Assembly (NCBI GenBank): GCA_027698105.1 | Contig: JAQERH010000013.1 | Location: forward strand, 39,204 to 69,674 | Reading direction: 5' to 3' | DNA: 30,471 nucleotides | Source of the DNA: Lachnospiraceae bacterium AM93-12TA | GTDB taxonomy: Bacteria; Bacillota; Clostridia; Lachnospirales; Lachnospiraceae | Shown: piece by piece, positions 7,511 to 16,650 of the stretch | How the letters are laid out: each line of letters opens with the position of its first letter | Numbering within the stretch: the first letter of the stretch is position 1 | Translations under genes and position numbers: made by a program | The notes under the pieces: generated by a model | Told to the model about the DNA's origin: nothing | What the model saw: only the letters and a program-made list of their open reading frames with translations | Databases searched by the model: none

Positions 7511-9313
7511 ATGTACTATCCGGAAGAAGTAATTGAAGAAGTCAGGACAAGAAATGATATTGTGGATATTATTTCCGGCTATGTGAAGCTTCAGAAAAAG
7601 GGAAGTAATTATTTTGGACTTTGTCCCTTCCATCATGAAAAGTCACCGTCCTTTTCCGTCTCCCAGTCCAAGCAGATGTACCACTGCTTTGGCTGTGGAG
7701 TCAGCGGGAATGTGTTTACCTTTGTGATGGAATATGAAAATTATACGTTCAGGGAGGCAGTGGAGCTGTTAGCTGACAGAAGCGGGGTTAAGCTTCCCAA
7801 GATGGAATATTCCAAGGAGGCCAAGGCCCAGGCAGATCTGAGAGCAGCTCTGTTAGAGATTAACAAGCTGGCTGCCAACTATTTTTATTATCAGCTGAAG
7901 CAGCCCCAGGGGCAGCAGGGATATCAGTATCTGACAGGGAGAGGGCTGACAGAGCAGACGATTCGCAGGTTCGGGCTGGGTTATTCCAATAAAACCAGCG
8001 GAGATTTATATCAGTTTTTAAAATCCAAGGGATATGAGGACGGTATTTTAAAGGAAACTGGCCTTGTAACCATAGAGGAGAGGGGAGCCAGGGACAAATT
8101 CTGGAACCGGGTGATGTTTCCCATTATGGATGTGAATAACCGTGTGATTGGATTCGGCGGCAGGGTCATGGGGGATGGAGAACCAAAATATTTGAATTCT
8201 CCTGAGACGAAGCTGTTCGATAAGAGCCGGAACCTTTATGGACTGAATTATGCCCGTCTGTCCAGGGAAAAGTTTATCCTGCTCTGTGAGGGATATATGG
8301 ATGTGATTGCCATGCATCAGGCCGGCTTTTCCAATGCCGTGGCGTCACTGGGAACTGCCTTTACCAGCCAGCACGCAGCTCTTTTAAAGCGCTATACGGA
8401 TCAGGTGGTTCTGACCTATGACAGTGACGGCGCCGGTGTTAAGGCAGCTCTGAGAGCCATTCCTATTTTAAAAGCAGCGGGAATATCGGCCAGAGTGCTG
8501 AATATGAGACCTTATAAGGATCCGGATGAATTCATTAAAAATCTGGGGGCAGAGGCGTTCCGTCAGCGGATTCAGGAGGCCAGAAACAGTTTTTTATTTG
8601 AAATCGATACCATCAGACAGCAGTACAGCATGGAGGATCCGGAGCAGAAGACAGCCTTTTATAATGAGACGGCAAGAAAGCTTTTGGAATTTCCGGAGGC
8701 TCTGGAGCGGGATAATTACATTCAGGCTGTGGCCAGAGAGTATTTTATTAATTACGAAGATTTAAAGAGGCTGGTCAACCAGATGGGCAGCCGGTATGGA
8801 ACGGCGCTTCCAGGAACTCTGGCTGCCAGGGAGGCAGGAATTTCAGGAGAGGTTTATGGAGAAAAGCCCAGAACCTTTCAGAAGAAAAAAGACAGGGAGG
8901 AGGGAATCCGCCAGTCAGAGCGTCTGCTTCTCACCTGGCTGATTGAGGATCCCAGGCTGTTTGACAAGATTCAGGGGATCATCGGACCGGAGGATTTTGT
9001 GAAGCCTCTGTATCGGAGAGCCGCCCAGATGGTATTTGAAGGCCATGAAAATGGAGAGGTGAATCCGGCGGCAATTTTGAATCATTTTATTGACGATGAG
9101 GGAAACTATAAGGAAGTGGCGGCGCTGTTTAATGCCAGTCTGAATGATTCCCTGAGCAATGAGGAGCAGAAGAAGGCGTTTGCAGATACGGTAATGAAGG
9201 TGAAGAAAAGCAGCCTTGATTATCAGAGCAGGACTGCCTCTGACTTAAATGAACTGCAGAGAATTATCAAAGAGCAGGCAGAACTGGCAAATATGCGGAT
9301 TTCGTTGGATTAG
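7511..9313 (+). CDS. dnaG: DNA primase DnaG
   Basis: DNA primase of 600 residues makes RNA primers for replication forks and docks on the replicative helicase. The N-terminal CHC2 zinc finger has C38, H41, C59 and C62 (CPFHHEKSPSFS ... CFGCG). The RNA-polymerase/Toprim core shows LCEGYMDVIAMHQAGF (the catalytic Glu) and LTYDSDGAG (the metal-binding DxD) in the middle third. The C-terminal 150 residues form a helical helicase-binding region. Length is normal for the family. AGGAGG at 7500-7505 sets ATG 7511. It is the second gene of the macromolecular-synthesis run and is followed after about 80 bases by sigA. Confidence 0.95.
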   Translation: MYYPEEVIEEVRTRNDIVDIISGYVKLQKKGSNYFGLCPFHHEKSPSFSVSQSKQMYHCFGCGVSGNVFTFVMEYENYTFREAVELLADRSGVKLPKMEYSKEAKAQADLRAALLEINKLAANYFYYQLKQPQGQQGYQYLTGRGLTEQTIRRFGLGYSNKTSGDLYQFLKSKGYEDGILKETGLVTIEERGARDKFWNRVMFPIMDVNNRVIGFGGRVMGDGEPKYLNSPETKLFDKSRNLYGLNYARLSREKFILLCEGYMDVIAMHQAGFSNAVASLGTAFTSQHAALLKRYTDQVVLTYDSDGAGVKAALRAIPILKAAGISARVLNMRPYKDPDEFIKNLGAEAFRQRIQEARNSFLFEIDTIRQQYSMEDPEQKTAFYNETARKLLEFPEALERDNYIQAVAREYFINYEDLKRLVNQMGSRYGTALPGTLAAREAGISGEVYGEKPRTFQKKKDREEGIRQSERLLLTWLIEDPRLFDKIQGIIGPEDFVKPLYRRAAQMVFEGHENGEVNPAAILNHFIDDEGNYKEVAALFNASLNDSLSNEEQKKAFADTVMKVKKSSLDYQSRTASDLNELQRIIKEQAELANMRISLD

Positions 9314-9392
9314 CGTCTGTATGCAGAGGGAGAAGTCCTGTGTACGGATGCCGGGGAGAAAACAGTAGTAAGCTATGGAAGGATGGAGAATT

Positions 9393-10511
9393 ATGGAAGA
9401 AAAGATACTGACCTTTGAAGAGAAGCTGGAGAAACTTCTGGAGCTGGCAAGGAAAAAGAAAAACGTGCTGGAACAGAAAGAAATCATCGATTTCTTCCAT
9501 GGCGAAATCCTGAGTCCTGAGCAGCTGGATCAAATTGACGAATACCTGGAAAATAATAAGGTGGACGTACTGGCTCCTGACGAGGATCTGGAGATGGAAC
9601 CAGAGCTTTTTATGGAAGAGGAGGATTTGGAGGAAGAGGATATTGACGTGGATCACCTGGAACTGTCCATGCCGGAAGGCGTCAATATTGAGGATCCGGT
9701 CCGCATGTATTTAAAGGAGATTGGAAAGGTTCCTCTTTTAACTCCGGAGGAGGAGATCGACCTGGCGAAGCGGATGGAGATGGGGGACGAGTCAGCTAAA
9801 AAGCGGCTGGCAGAGGCCAATCTGCGTCTGGTAGTCAGCATTGCCAAGCGGTATGTAGGCCGTGGAATGCAGTTTCTGGATCTGATCCAGGAGGGAAATC
9901 TTGGTCTGATCAAGGCAGTGGAGAAATATGACTATTCCAAGGGCTTTAAATTCAGCACCTATGCAACCTGGTGGATTCGTCAGGCGATTACCCGATCTAT
10001 CGCTGACCAGGCCCGCACGATCCGGATTCCGGTTCACATGGTAGAGACGATTAACCGTCTGATCCGCACATCGAGACAGCTTTTGCAGGAGCTGGGGCGG
10101 GAGCCGCTTCCGGAGGAGCTGGCGAAGAAGCTGGATATGCCGGTAGACCGGGTGAGGGAAATTATGAAAATTTCTCAGGATCCTGTTTCTCTGGAGACGC
10201 CGATTGGGGAGGAGGAGGACAGCCATCTGGGCGATTTTATTCAGGATGAGCATGTTCAGATTCCAGTGGACGCGGCCACTTACACCCTGCTTCACGAACA
10301 GCTGATGGAGGTCCTTGATACTCTGACAGACCGGGAACAGAAGGTGCTCCGGCTGCGCTTTGGATTAGATGACGGAAGACCCAGAACCCTGGAAGAGGTG
10401 GGCAGGGAATTTAATGTGACCAGAGAACGGATCCGCCAGATAGAAGCGAAGGCTTTAAGAAAGCTTCGCCATCCCAGCAGGAGCAGAAAGCTGAAGGACT
10501 ATCTGGACTGA
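9393..10511 (+). CDS. rpoD: Primary sigma factor RpoD/SigA
   Basis: This is the housekeeping sigma-70 subunit of RNA polymerase, about 372 residues. An acidic region 1.1 (residues 1-100) is followed by region 1.2 ([28 protein letters not shown]). Region 2 is [37 protein letters not shown] and continues into [27 protein letters not shown]. Region 4.2 is [33 protein letters not shown] 9393 is preferred because AAGGATGGAG precedes it; an upstream in-frame ATG at 9375 has no ribosome site. The genes downstream (trmK, nif3) follow the order found near sigA in B. subtilis. Confidence 0.96.
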   Translation: MEEKILTFEEKLEKLLELARKKKNVLEQKEIIDFFHGEILSPEQLDQIDEYLENNKVDVLAPDEDLEMEPELFMEEEDLEEEDIDVDHLELSMPEGVNIEDPVRMYLKEIGKVPLLTPEEEIDLAKRMEMGDESAKKRLAEANLRLVVSIAKRYVGRGMQFLDLIQEGNLGLIKAVEKYDYSKGFKFSTYATWWIRQAITRSIADQARTIRIPVHMVETINRLIRTSRQLLQELGREPLPEELAKKLDMPVDRVREIMKISQDPVSLETPIGEEEDSHLGDFIQDEHVQIPVDAATYTLLHEQLMEVLDTLTDREQKVLRLRFGLDDGRPRTLEEVGREFNVTRERIRQIEAKALRKLRHPSRSRKLKDYLD

Positions 10512-10557
10512 TGGGAAGCGGTACAATAACAAGAAAAAACTGACGGAGAGACAGACG

Positions 10558-11277
10558 ATGAAATTATCAAAGAGACTGGAACGGATTGCCTCTTTTGTAA
10601 AGCCGGGAAGCCGGCTGGCAGATATAGGCACGGATCATGGCTATATTCCCATTGCGCTGACAGAACGGGGGGTGATCCCCTCGGCCTTGGCGATGGATGT
10701 GAGAAAGGGACCTCTGGAGAGAGCGGAGGCTCATATTCAGGAGGCAGGACTGTCTGACCGGATAGAGACCCGGCTTTCTGACGGGCTGACAAAGCTTGCG
10801 GCCGGAGAGGCAGATACAGTGGTTATTGCGGGAATGGGCGGAGAGCTGGAGATACATATTCTGGAGGCGGGAAGACATGTCTGGGACAGCACAGCTCAGT
10901 GGATCCTCTCCCCCCAGTCGGATCTGGAGCATGTAAGACGGTATCTGCTGGGGCAGGGCTTTTCCATTGACCGGGAAGCCATGGTAAAAGAGGACGGCAA
11001 GTTTTACACGATTATGGATGTGGCTGGACCTGGTCAGAGGGCTGAATCTGATTGTGCCGACTGGAAGGAAAGCGACTACGTCTATGGAAAATACCTGATC
11101 GAGACGGCTGATCCGGTTTTAAAAGAGTTCCTGGAGCAGGAGAAGAAAACCGTTTCAGGGATTTTCAATTCTCTTAACAGCAGAGATACGGACAGCTCTA
11201 AAAAAAGGGCAGGGGAGCTAAAGAAAAAATTAGATCTGATAGAGGAGGCACAGTATGAAATGCAGGGAAGTAATTGA
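10558..11277 (+). CDS. trmK: tRNA (adenine-N1)-methyltransferase TrmK family
   Basis: This SAM-dependent class I methyltransferase of 239 residues is predicted to make m1A22 in tRNA, as TrmK (YqfN) does in B. subtilis. The SAM-binding motif I is ADIGTDHGYIP (21-31). DTVVIAGMGGELEIHIL carries the acceptor-side motif, and ILSPQSDLEHVRRYL follows. The C-terminal 60 residues are charged and helical, forming the tRNA-binding coiled coil of the family. It starts 46 bases after sigA and overlaps nif3 by 23 bases, indicating co-transcription and probably translational coupling. Confidence 0.9.
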   Translation: MKLSKRLERIASFVKPGSRLADIGTDHGYIPIALTERGVIPSALAMDVRKGPLERAEAHIQEAGLSDRIETRLSDGLTKLAAGEADTVVIAGMGGELEIHILEAGRHVWDSTAQWILSPQSDLEHVRRYLLGQGFSIDREAMVKEDGKFYTIMDVAGPGQRAESDCADWKESDYVYGKYLIETADPVLKEFLEQEKKTVSGIFNSLNSRDTDSSKKRAGELKKKLDLIEEAQYEMQGSN

Positions 11278-12055
11278 AAAGCTGAACCAGCTGGCACCGG
11301 AGTGCATTGCCTGTGACTGGGATAATCCGGGACTGCTGGCAGGCCGCAGAGATAAGGAAGTAAAGCGGATTCTGGTAGCGGTAGATGCAGATGATACTGT
11401 GGTGGAGGAAGCTGTCTTAAAAGGGGCGGATTTACTCTTAACCCACCACCCTCTGATTTTTAAACCGCTTAAAAAGGTGAATGACGACGATTTTATCAGC
11501 CGCCGCATTTTAAAGCTGATACAGGCGGATGTTTCTTACTATGCGATGCATACCAATTTCGATGCAGCCCCAGGCTGTATGGGGGATTTGGCTGCAGACC
11601 GGCTGAAACTCTCGGATCGGGAGATTTTAGAGCCTATGGGACTTATGGAGGATGGAAAGCCTTATGGAATTGGCACTATAGGTCTTTTTCCTGAGGAGAT
11701 GACTGTGCGGGAAGCGGCGGAATATGTCAAAAAGGCCTTTGAGCTTCCGTTTGTAACGGTGTATGGAGAGGATGGAGGAAGGAGCCTGGTGAAAAAGGCA
11801 GCTGTCTGTCCAGGAGCCGGGGGAAGTACCCTCGAAAATGCTCTGGAGAAGGGTGCTCAGGTCTATATTACCGGAGACATCGGTCATCATACAGGAATTG
11901 ATGCAGCGGCACAGGGAATGGCTGTGATTGATGCAGGCCATTTTGGCATTGAGCAGATTTTTATGGATTTTATGATGGAGTACCTTCCAAAGGTGCTTCA
12001 GGGAGAAGCGGAGGTTTTCAAATCTTCGCAGGGACTTCCAAACTGTGTGATATAG
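11255..12055 (+). CDS. Nif3-like dinuclear metal center protein (YqfO family)
   Basis: This is a Nif3/DUF34 family protein of 266 residues; some members act as GTP cyclohydrolase-like or metal-handling proteins but the general role is unsettled. Conserved metal ligands are present: H64-H65 (LTHHPLIF), H99 and D103 (MHTNFDA), and H229 and E233 (DAGHFGIEQ). It lacks the roughly 100-residue PII-like insert found in B. subtilis YqfO (about 370 residues), so it is the short form. ATG 11255 lies inside the end of trmK with GAGGAGG just upstream. Its place after sigA-trmK matches many Firmicutes. Confidence 0.88.
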   Translation: MKCREVIEKLNQLAPECIACDWDNPGLLAGRRDKEVKRILVAVDADDTVVEEAVLKGADLLLTHHPLIFKPLKKVNDDDFISRRILKLIQADVSYYAMHTNFDAAPGCMGDLAADRLKLSDREILEPMGLMEDGKPYGIGTIGLFPEEMTVREAAEYVKKAFELPFVTVYGEDGGRSLVKKAAVCPGAGGSTLENALEKGAQVYITGDIGHHTGIDAAAQGMAVIDAGHFGIEQIFMDFMMEYLPKVLQGEAEVFKSSQGLPNCVI

Positions 12056-12090
12056 AGAGGTGTAGGACAGCATAAACAGGAGGGATGAAT

Positions 12091-13746
12091 ATGGCAGCCG
12101 TAATGATTGGGGGAGAACGGTATGAATATCCGGAGGGAACACCCTACCGTGTCATAGCAGAGGAGCTTCAGGAAAAGGAGAAGGAGGATATTCTTCTGGT
12201 AAGGGCAGATGGAAAGCTGAGAGAGCTTCATAAGGAGCTGTCCGGAGACTGCAGCCTCTCTTTTATCACAGCTGAGGATAAGGAAGGATGGCAGACCTAT
12301 CAGAGGAGCGCTGTATTTTTGATGCTGAAGGCCTTCTATGAAACCGCGGGAAAGGAAAATGTAAAAAAGGTGACCGTATGCTTTTCCGTGGGGCAGGGAC
12401 TCTATATTGAGCCGGAGGGAGAATTTGAGCTGAATGAGGAGCTTCTGAAGGCTGTGAAGGACAAAATGGAGGAATTGAGGAAAGAGCGTCTTCCAATTAT
12501 CAAAAAAAGCCTGAACACGCAGGAAGCGGTAGAGCATTTTCACTGCCACGGCATGTATGACAAAGAGAAGCTGTTTCGGTTTCGCCGGGCATCCAGGGTG
12601 AATGTCTATTCCATTGACAAATTTGAAGATTATTTCTATGGCTACATGGTTCCTGACACAGGATATATAAAATATTTTGATTTGACTCTTTATGAACAGG
12701 GCTTTGTACTCCTGCTTCCAAAGAGAAGCGCGCCCAGAACCATTGAACCCCTCGCTCCCAGAAAGAAACTGTTTGCAGTGCAGAGGCAGTCGGAGCGATG
12801 GGGAGAAAAGCTGGGGATTTTTGATGTTGGCTCTTTAAATGAAGCGATTACCCAGGGCAGAATGAATGAGATGATTCTTATGCAGGAGGCGCTTCAGGAA
12901 AAGCAGATCGGAGATATTGCAGAGCAGATTGCAGCCAGACCGGATCGAAAACTGGTGATGATTGCCGGCCCCTCTTCTTCTGGAAAGACTACATTTTCCC
13001 ACCGTCTTTCCATTCAGCTGCGGGGGCTTGGGCTGAACCCACACCCGATTTCCGTGGACAATTACTTTGTCAACCGTGTCAACAGCCCCAGGGATGAGAA
13101 TGGAAATTATGACTATGAGGCTCTGGAATGCATTGACATGGAACGGTTTAATGCAGATATGGCAGATCTGCTGGCTGGAAAGACCGTAGAGCTTCCCCAG
13201 TATAATTTTGTGACAGGCGAAAGGGAGTATAAGGGAGATTTTATGACTCTCAGAAAAGGCGATATTCTGGTGATAGAAGGAATTCACTGCCTGAACGACC
13301 GCCTGTCCTATGCGCTTCCCAAGGAGAGTAAATTCCGGATTTATATCAGTGCCCTGACACAGTTAAATATTGATGAGCACAACCGGATTCCCACTACAGA
13401 CGGCAGGCTGCTGCGCCGCATGATCCGGGATGCCAGAACAAGAGGTTCCTCTGCCCAGGATACGATCCGTATGTGGGATTCCGTCAGAAGGGGAGAGGAG
13501 AGGAATATTTTCCCATTCCAGGAAAGCGCAGACGTAATGTTCAACTCGGCCCTCTTATATGAGCTGGCAGTGCTGAAGCAGTACGCAGAGCCGCTTCTCT
13601 TCGGTATTCCCCAGGATGCGCCGGAGTATGCAGAGGCAAAACGCCTTCTGAAATTCCTGGACTATTTCCTGGGAGTGGGAAGTGAAAACATTCCACATAA
13701 TTCCATGATACGGGAATTTATCGGAGGAAGCTGTTTTAAAGTATGA
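12091..13746 (+). CDS. TGS-domain nucleoside (uridine-type) kinase
   Basis: This is a predicted ATP-dependent nucleoside kinase of 551 residues built from three parts. An N-terminal TGS-like domain (about 1-65, with EYPEGTPYRVIAEELQ) is followed by a threonyl-tRNA-synthetase second-domain-like region (about 130-260, with HFHCHGMYDKEKLFRF). A C-terminal uridine kinase/phosphoribulokinase-like P-loop domain starts with GPSSSGKTT (293-301) and SVDNYFVNR. ATG 12091 is chosen because AGGAGGG (12078-12084) is 6 bases away; ATG 12085 would touch it. The synthetase-like parts suggest a tRNA- or nucleotide-sensing role, but only the kinase fold is firm. It is probably the last gene of the sigA run. 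Confidence 0.85.
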   Translation: MAAVMIGGERYEYPEGTPYRVIAEELQEKEKEDILLVRADGKLRELHKELSGDCSLSFITAEDKEGWQTYQRSAVFLMLKAFYETAGKENVKKVTVCFSVGQGLYIEPEGEFELNEELLKAVKDKMEELRKERLPIIKKSLNTQEAVEHFHCHGMYDKEKLFRFRRASRVNVYSIDKFEDYFYGYMVPDTGYIKYFDLTLYEQGFVLLLPKRSAPRTIEPLAPRKKLFAVQRQSERWGEKLGIFDVGSLNEAITQGRMNEMILMQEALQEKQIGDIAEQIAARPDRKLVMIAGPSSSGKTTFSHRLSIQLRGLGLNPHPISVDNYFVNRVNSPRDENGNYDYEALECIDMERFNADMADLLAGKTVELPQYNFVTGEREYKGDFMTLRKGDILVIEGIHCLNDRLSYALPKESKFRIYISALTQLNIDEHNRIPTTDGRLLRRMIRDARTRGSSAQDTIRMWDSVRRGEERNIFPFQESADVMFNSALLYELAVLKQYAEPLLFGIPQDAPEYAEAKRLLKFLDYFLGVGSENIPHNSMIREFIGGSCFKV

Positions 13747-13776
13747 TTATAGATTGTCATTCAAAGCTGCCTCCGT

Positions 13777-13843
13777 CTATACACAAAGAAAACTTTTCCT
13801 GCTCCACTTTAAAGTCACCGAAAAGTTTTCCTCGTGTATTTAG
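13777..13843 (+). repeat. Large inverted repeat between the nucleoside kinase gene and rnpB
   Basis: TACAC (13780-13784) with GAAAACTTTTC (13788-13798) pairs with GAAAAGTTTTC (13820-13830) and GTGTA (13834-13838). An ACTTTAAAGT palindrome lies in the loop. A T run follows at 13850-13855, so it may terminate the upstream operon, but its size and perfection are unusual for that. Confidence 0.75.
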
Positions 13844-13863
13844 AGCGAATTTTTTCTCCTCCA

Positions 13864-13892
13864 TAGACAAACCGTGAAAAGTGTGGTAAACT
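13864..13892 (+). promoter_or_regulatory. Promoter of RNase P RNA
   Basis: TAGACA (13864-13869) and TAAACT (13887-13892) are exactly 17 bases apart. The expected start is at about 13899-13905, at the 5' end of P1. Confidence 0.65.
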
Positions 13893-13905
13893 AGCCTACA
13901 GTTTT

Positions 13906-14258
13906 CCGAGTAAGACAAATGGCCGCAGCTGCATGTGCCGAAAGGCCGCAGGTGAGGAAAGTCCGGGCTTCACAGGGCAGGGTGCCAGATAACGTCTGGC
14001 GGAGGTGACTCCAGGGACAGTGCAACAGAAATAAACCGCGGGCAAGCTTTGCTTCCCGTAAGGGTGGAAAGGCAGTGTAAGAGACTACCGCCTGGCTGGT
14101 AACAGACAGGGCATATGTAAACCCCATCCGAAGCAAGACCGAACAGAAAGCATAAGGCGGCCCGTCTGCTTTCGGGTAGGTCGCTAGAGTCTGCCGGCGA
14201 CGGCAGAAGTAGATAGATGGCCATTCAACGACATAACCCGGCTTATCGTTTTGCTCGG
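13906..14258 (+). ncRNA. rnpB: RNase P RNA (class A)
   Basis: This is the catalytic RNA of RNase P, which trims tRNA 5' ends. The conserved CR I segment GAGGAAAGTCCGGGC (13953-13967) and the P4-side segment with ACAGAAA (14024-14030) are present. The 3' region has the AGATAGATGGCC and ACATAACCCGGC type sequences. P1 is formed by CCGAG and its extension (from 13906) pairing with CTCGG (ending 14258). The GGTAACAGACAGGGC and GGTCGCTAGAGTCTG regions also match the family. Long minus-strand ORFs over this region are fortuitous. Confidence 0.95.
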
Positions 14259-14277
14259 AAGACATAAACAGAAATAT

Positions 14278-14324
14278 AAAACTGCAGAGAATGTGTGATT
14301 GTGAGCACATCCCCTGCAGTTTTT
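14278..14324. terminator. Bidirectional terminator between rnpB and pyrI
   Basis: AAAACTGCAG (14278-14287) pairs with CTGCAGTTTT (14314-14323), with an inner ATGTG/CACAT stem. T runs occur on both sides, so it can serve rnpB on the plus strand and pyrBI on the minus strand. Confidence 0.88.
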
Positions 14325-14339
14325 AATTACTCTTCTAAG

Positions 14340-14768
14340 TTATTTTTTTTCGTATTTTTCTTCACAGTAGAGACAGCGGTAAACCTCTTTCTCCTCATCT
14401 GCCAGGCAGAATACATGAGGAAGCTCCTGCTCAATCGATGTGATGCAGCGAGGATTTTTACAGAAGATTACATTGGTAAGCTTTTGGGGCAGACGAAGAC
14501 TCTTCTTTTCTGCAATTTTACTGTCCTTGATGATATTCACAGTGATGCTGTGATCAATATAACCCAGAACATCCAGATCGACCACATCCAGTCCGCCGTC
14601 GATTTTAATAATATCTTTCTTTCCCATTTTTTCGCTTCTGGCATTCTTGATAATGGCAGTCTGGCAGTCTAATTTATCTAAGCCCAGTTTAAAGTAGATG
14701 TCCATACTTTTTCCGGCTTCGATGTGATCCAGAACAATTCCCTCTTTTAATCCGCTGATGTTTAACAT
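14340..14768 (-). CDS. pyrI: Aspartate carbamoyltransferase regulatory chain PyrI
   Basis: This regulatory subunit of 142 residues binds nucleotide effectors (CTP, ATP in studied enzymes) and joins PyrB trimers into the allosteric holoenzyme of pyrimidine synthesis. The nucleotide-binding domain covers about 1-95 ([20 protein letters not shown] and the [14 protein letters not shown] strand). The zinc site has C103, C108, C132 and C135 (CKNPRC ... YRCLYC). Its ATG lies inside the end of pyrB, an overlap of a few bases, so the two chains are co-translated. Its transcript ends at the shared terminator at 14278-14324. Confidence 0.94.
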   Translation of the reverse strand: MLNISGLKEGIVLDHIEAGKSMDIYFKLGLDKLDCQTAIIKNARSEKMGKKDIIKIDGGLDVVDLDVLGYIDHSITVNIIKDSKIAEKKSLRLPQKLTNVIFCKNPRCITSIEQELPHVFCLADEEKEVYRCLYCEEKYEKK

Positions 14769-15685
14769 GGTTTTTCCACCTCCAGTAATGTCATAATCAG
14801 AGCCATTCTCACATATACGCCGTACTGAACCTGGCGGAAGTAGGCAGCTCTTGGATCGTCATCTACCTCTACAGAAATTTCGTTGACTCTGGGAAGGGGA
14901 TGAAGCACAAACATATCCTCGCGGGCCAGGGCCATTTTCTGTCTGTCCAGAATGTAGCAGTCCTTCATGCGGATATAGTCCTCCTCATTGAAAAAACGTT
15001 CCTTCTGAACTCGTGTCATATACAGAATATCAAGCTCCGGCATAGCCTCGTCGAGATTTTCGACCTCGCGGTACTCAATGCCTTTTGCCTCCAGCACATC
15101 CTCGCGGATGTAGTCAGGAATACGAAGCTCCGGCGGAGAAATGAGCACAAAACGGATACCGGTATAGCGCACCAGGGCGTTAATCAGGGAGTGAACAGTA
15201 CGGCCGAATTTTAAATCGCCGCAGAGTCCAACGGTCAGATTGTCCAGACGGCCTTTTAAAGAGCGAATCGTCATCAGGTCAGTCAGAGTCTGGGTTGGAT
15301 GCTGATGGCCGCCGTCTCCTGCATTGATAACAGGAATGCCAGAGTGGACAGAGGCTACCATGGGAGCGCCTTCCTTGGGGTGGCGCATCGCGCAGATATC
15401 AGCATAGCAGGAAATAACACGGATGGTATCAGAAACGCTTTCTCCCTTAGCGGCTGAACTGGAATCTGCGGAAGAAAAGCCCAGTACGCTTCCGCCTAAA
15501 CGGAGCATGGCAGACTCGAAGCTTAAGCGTGTTCTTGTACTCGGCTCATAAAACAGAGTGGCTAATTTTTTACCGTCGCAGACGTGGGCATATTTCTGAG
15601 GATGCTTCTCGATATCGCTTGCCAGATCGAGAAGTGCTTCAATTTCTTCAACAGAAAAATCCAGAGGATTTAACAAATGTCTCAT
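14762..15685 (-). CDS. pyrB: Aspartate carbamoyltransferase catalytic chain PyrB
   Basis: This catalytic chain of 307 residues condenses carbamoyl phosphate and L-aspartate to carbamoyl-aspartate. The carbamoyl-phosphate loop reads [16 protein letters not shown] (about 44-59). [22 protein letters not shown] and [14 protein letters not shown] (the aspartate-side motif) are all present. ATG 15685 is chosen because AAGGAGAG precedes it at 6-8 bases; an upstream ATG at 15718 lacks a ribosome site and would add 11 atypical residues. The short leader leaves no room for a PyrR attenuator, and none is seen. It forms a pyrBI pair with overlapping ends. Confidence 0.95.
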   Translation of the reverse strand: MRHLLNPLDFSVEEIEALLDLASDIEKHPQKYAHVCDGKKLATLFYEPSTRTRLSFESAMLRLGGSVLGFSSADSSSAAKGESVSDTIRVISCYADICAMRHPKEGAPMVASVHSGIPVINAGDGGHQHPTQTLTDLMTIRSLKGRLDNLTVGLCGDLKFGRTVHSLINALVRYTGIRFVLISPPELRIPDYIREDVLEAKGIEYREVENLDEAMPELDILYMTRVQKERFFNEEDYIRMKDCYILDRQKMALAREDMFVLHPLPRVNEISVEVDDDPRAAYFRQVQYGVYVRMALIMTLLEVEKPC

Positions 15686-15720
15686 GTGGCTCTCCTTTGT
15701 GTTTACTTTAATTTTCATTC

Positions 15721-15749
15721 ATTATAGCGGATCTGAGACACAATTTCCA
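15721..15749 (-). promoter_or_regulatory. Promoter of pyrBI
   Basis: On the minus strand, TATAAT (15726-15721) is preceded at 17 bases by TGGAAA (15749-15744). The predicted start is near 15714, about 28 bases before the ATG. Confidence 0.6.
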
Positions 15750-15814
15750 TACCATGTAAGAAAAAAGTAAGGGAATTTAAGAAAAATAGGATATGCCTTT
15801 CCGCAAATATTAGG

Positions 15815-15820
15815 TATAAT
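15815..15820 (+). promoter_or_regulatory. -10 element of the three-gene ABC operon
   Basis: A perfect TATAAT lies 32 bases before the ATG. No good -35 is seen at 16-18 bases upstream (TATGCC at 15792), so the promoter may depend on an activator or be weak. Confidence 0.5.
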
Positions 15821-15852
15821 GAAATGAGAAGAGAGGGCTGGAGGAATGAAAA

Positions 15853-16650
15853 ATGGCAGAAGTACGGGAAGCGGAAGACAGGAAACGAAATCCTGTCATA
15901 CAGGTAAAAAACTTATATAAGGTATATCGGGTGGGGGAGACGAAGGTTTACGCTTTAAACGGCGTGGATTTTACCATGTATAAGGGAGAATTCTGCGCCA
16001 TTGTGGGAACCTCCGGTTCAGGAAAATCTACCCTTTTAAATATGCTGGCAGGTCTGGAGAAGCCGACTAAGGGAGAGATTCTCATAAGCGGAAAGCACAT
16101 TGAGAAGATGAGAGAGGATCAGCTGGTAGCTTTCCGGCGGGAGAGGGTAGGCTTTATTTTTCAGTCCTACAATCTTCTGGGAACCATGAACGCCATTGAA
16201 AACGTTGCCCTGCCTCTGTCTTTTCAGGGAATTGGAAAAAAGGAGCGTCTGAAGGCGGCAGAAAAGTACCTGAAGCTGGTAGGACTTTCCCATGTAGGAG
16301 ATCATATGCCCAATCAGATGTCAGGAGGCCAGCAGCAGCGGGTGGGAATCGCCAGAGCGCTGGTGGTAAATCCGAAGATTATCTTTGCCGACGAGCCTAC
16401 GGGAAACCTGGATTCCAAAACTACCATGGAGGTGCTGAAACTGATGCAGAGAATTGTCAGGGAGCAGCAGCAGACTCTGGTTATGGTTACCCATGACGAT
16501 CATCTGGCCAGCTATGCAGACAGGATTTTTCATATCATAGACGGGAAGATTGTGAAGATAGAGGAAAACCATCATTCAGACGAGTCGATTTTTGGAGAAG
16601 GAGGAGCTGAAAAACAGGAACAAATATCAGACAGGGAGGATAAGAGATGA
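15853..16650 (+). CDS. ABC transporter ATPase, MacB/LolD type
   Basis: This cytoplasmic ATPase of 265 residues belongs to the MacB/LolD/FtsE-like class. Walker A is GTSGSGKST (52-60), the Q-loop is FIFQSYNLLG, the signature MSGGQ (156-160) is followed by QQRVGIARAL, Walker B is IIFADEPTGNLD (176-187), and the H-loop is VMVTHDDHLA. A charged tail of about 30 residues follows the H-loop region. It starts 7 bases after TGGAGGA. Its stop overlaps the next ATG (ATGA), and the permease is the third gene, so the three form one complex. The substrate is unknown; relatives handle lipoproteins, peptides or antimicrobials. Confidence 0.92.
   Translation: MAEVREAEDRKRNPVIQVKNLYKVYRVGETKVYALNGVDFTMYKGEFCAIVGTSGSGKSTLLNMLAGLEKPTKGEILISGKHIEKMREDQLVAFRRERVGFIFQSYNLLGTMNAIENVALPLSFQGIGKKERLKAAEKYLKLVGLSHVGDHMPNQMSGGQQQRVGIARALVVNPKIIFADEPTGNLDSKTTMEVLKLMQRIVREQQQTLVMVTHDDHLASYADRIFHIIDGKIVKIEENHHSDESIFGEGGAEKQEQISDREDKR

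Noticed and set aside
13891..14310. A 139-residue minus-strand frame
   Set aside because: It lies over RNase P RNA, whose conserved segments and pairing explain the sequence.
14295..14672. A 125-residue plus-strand frame opposite pyrI
   Set aside because: It is antisense to a complete pyrI with its zinc cysteines and has no ribosome site.
15686..15718. ATG 15718 as the pyrB start
   Set aside because: No ribosome site precedes it, and ATG 15685 has AAGGAGAG and matches family length.
15686..15852. A PyrR attenuator or riboswitch for pyrBI
   Set aside because: The leader is only about 28 bases and has no anti-terminator or terminator pair.
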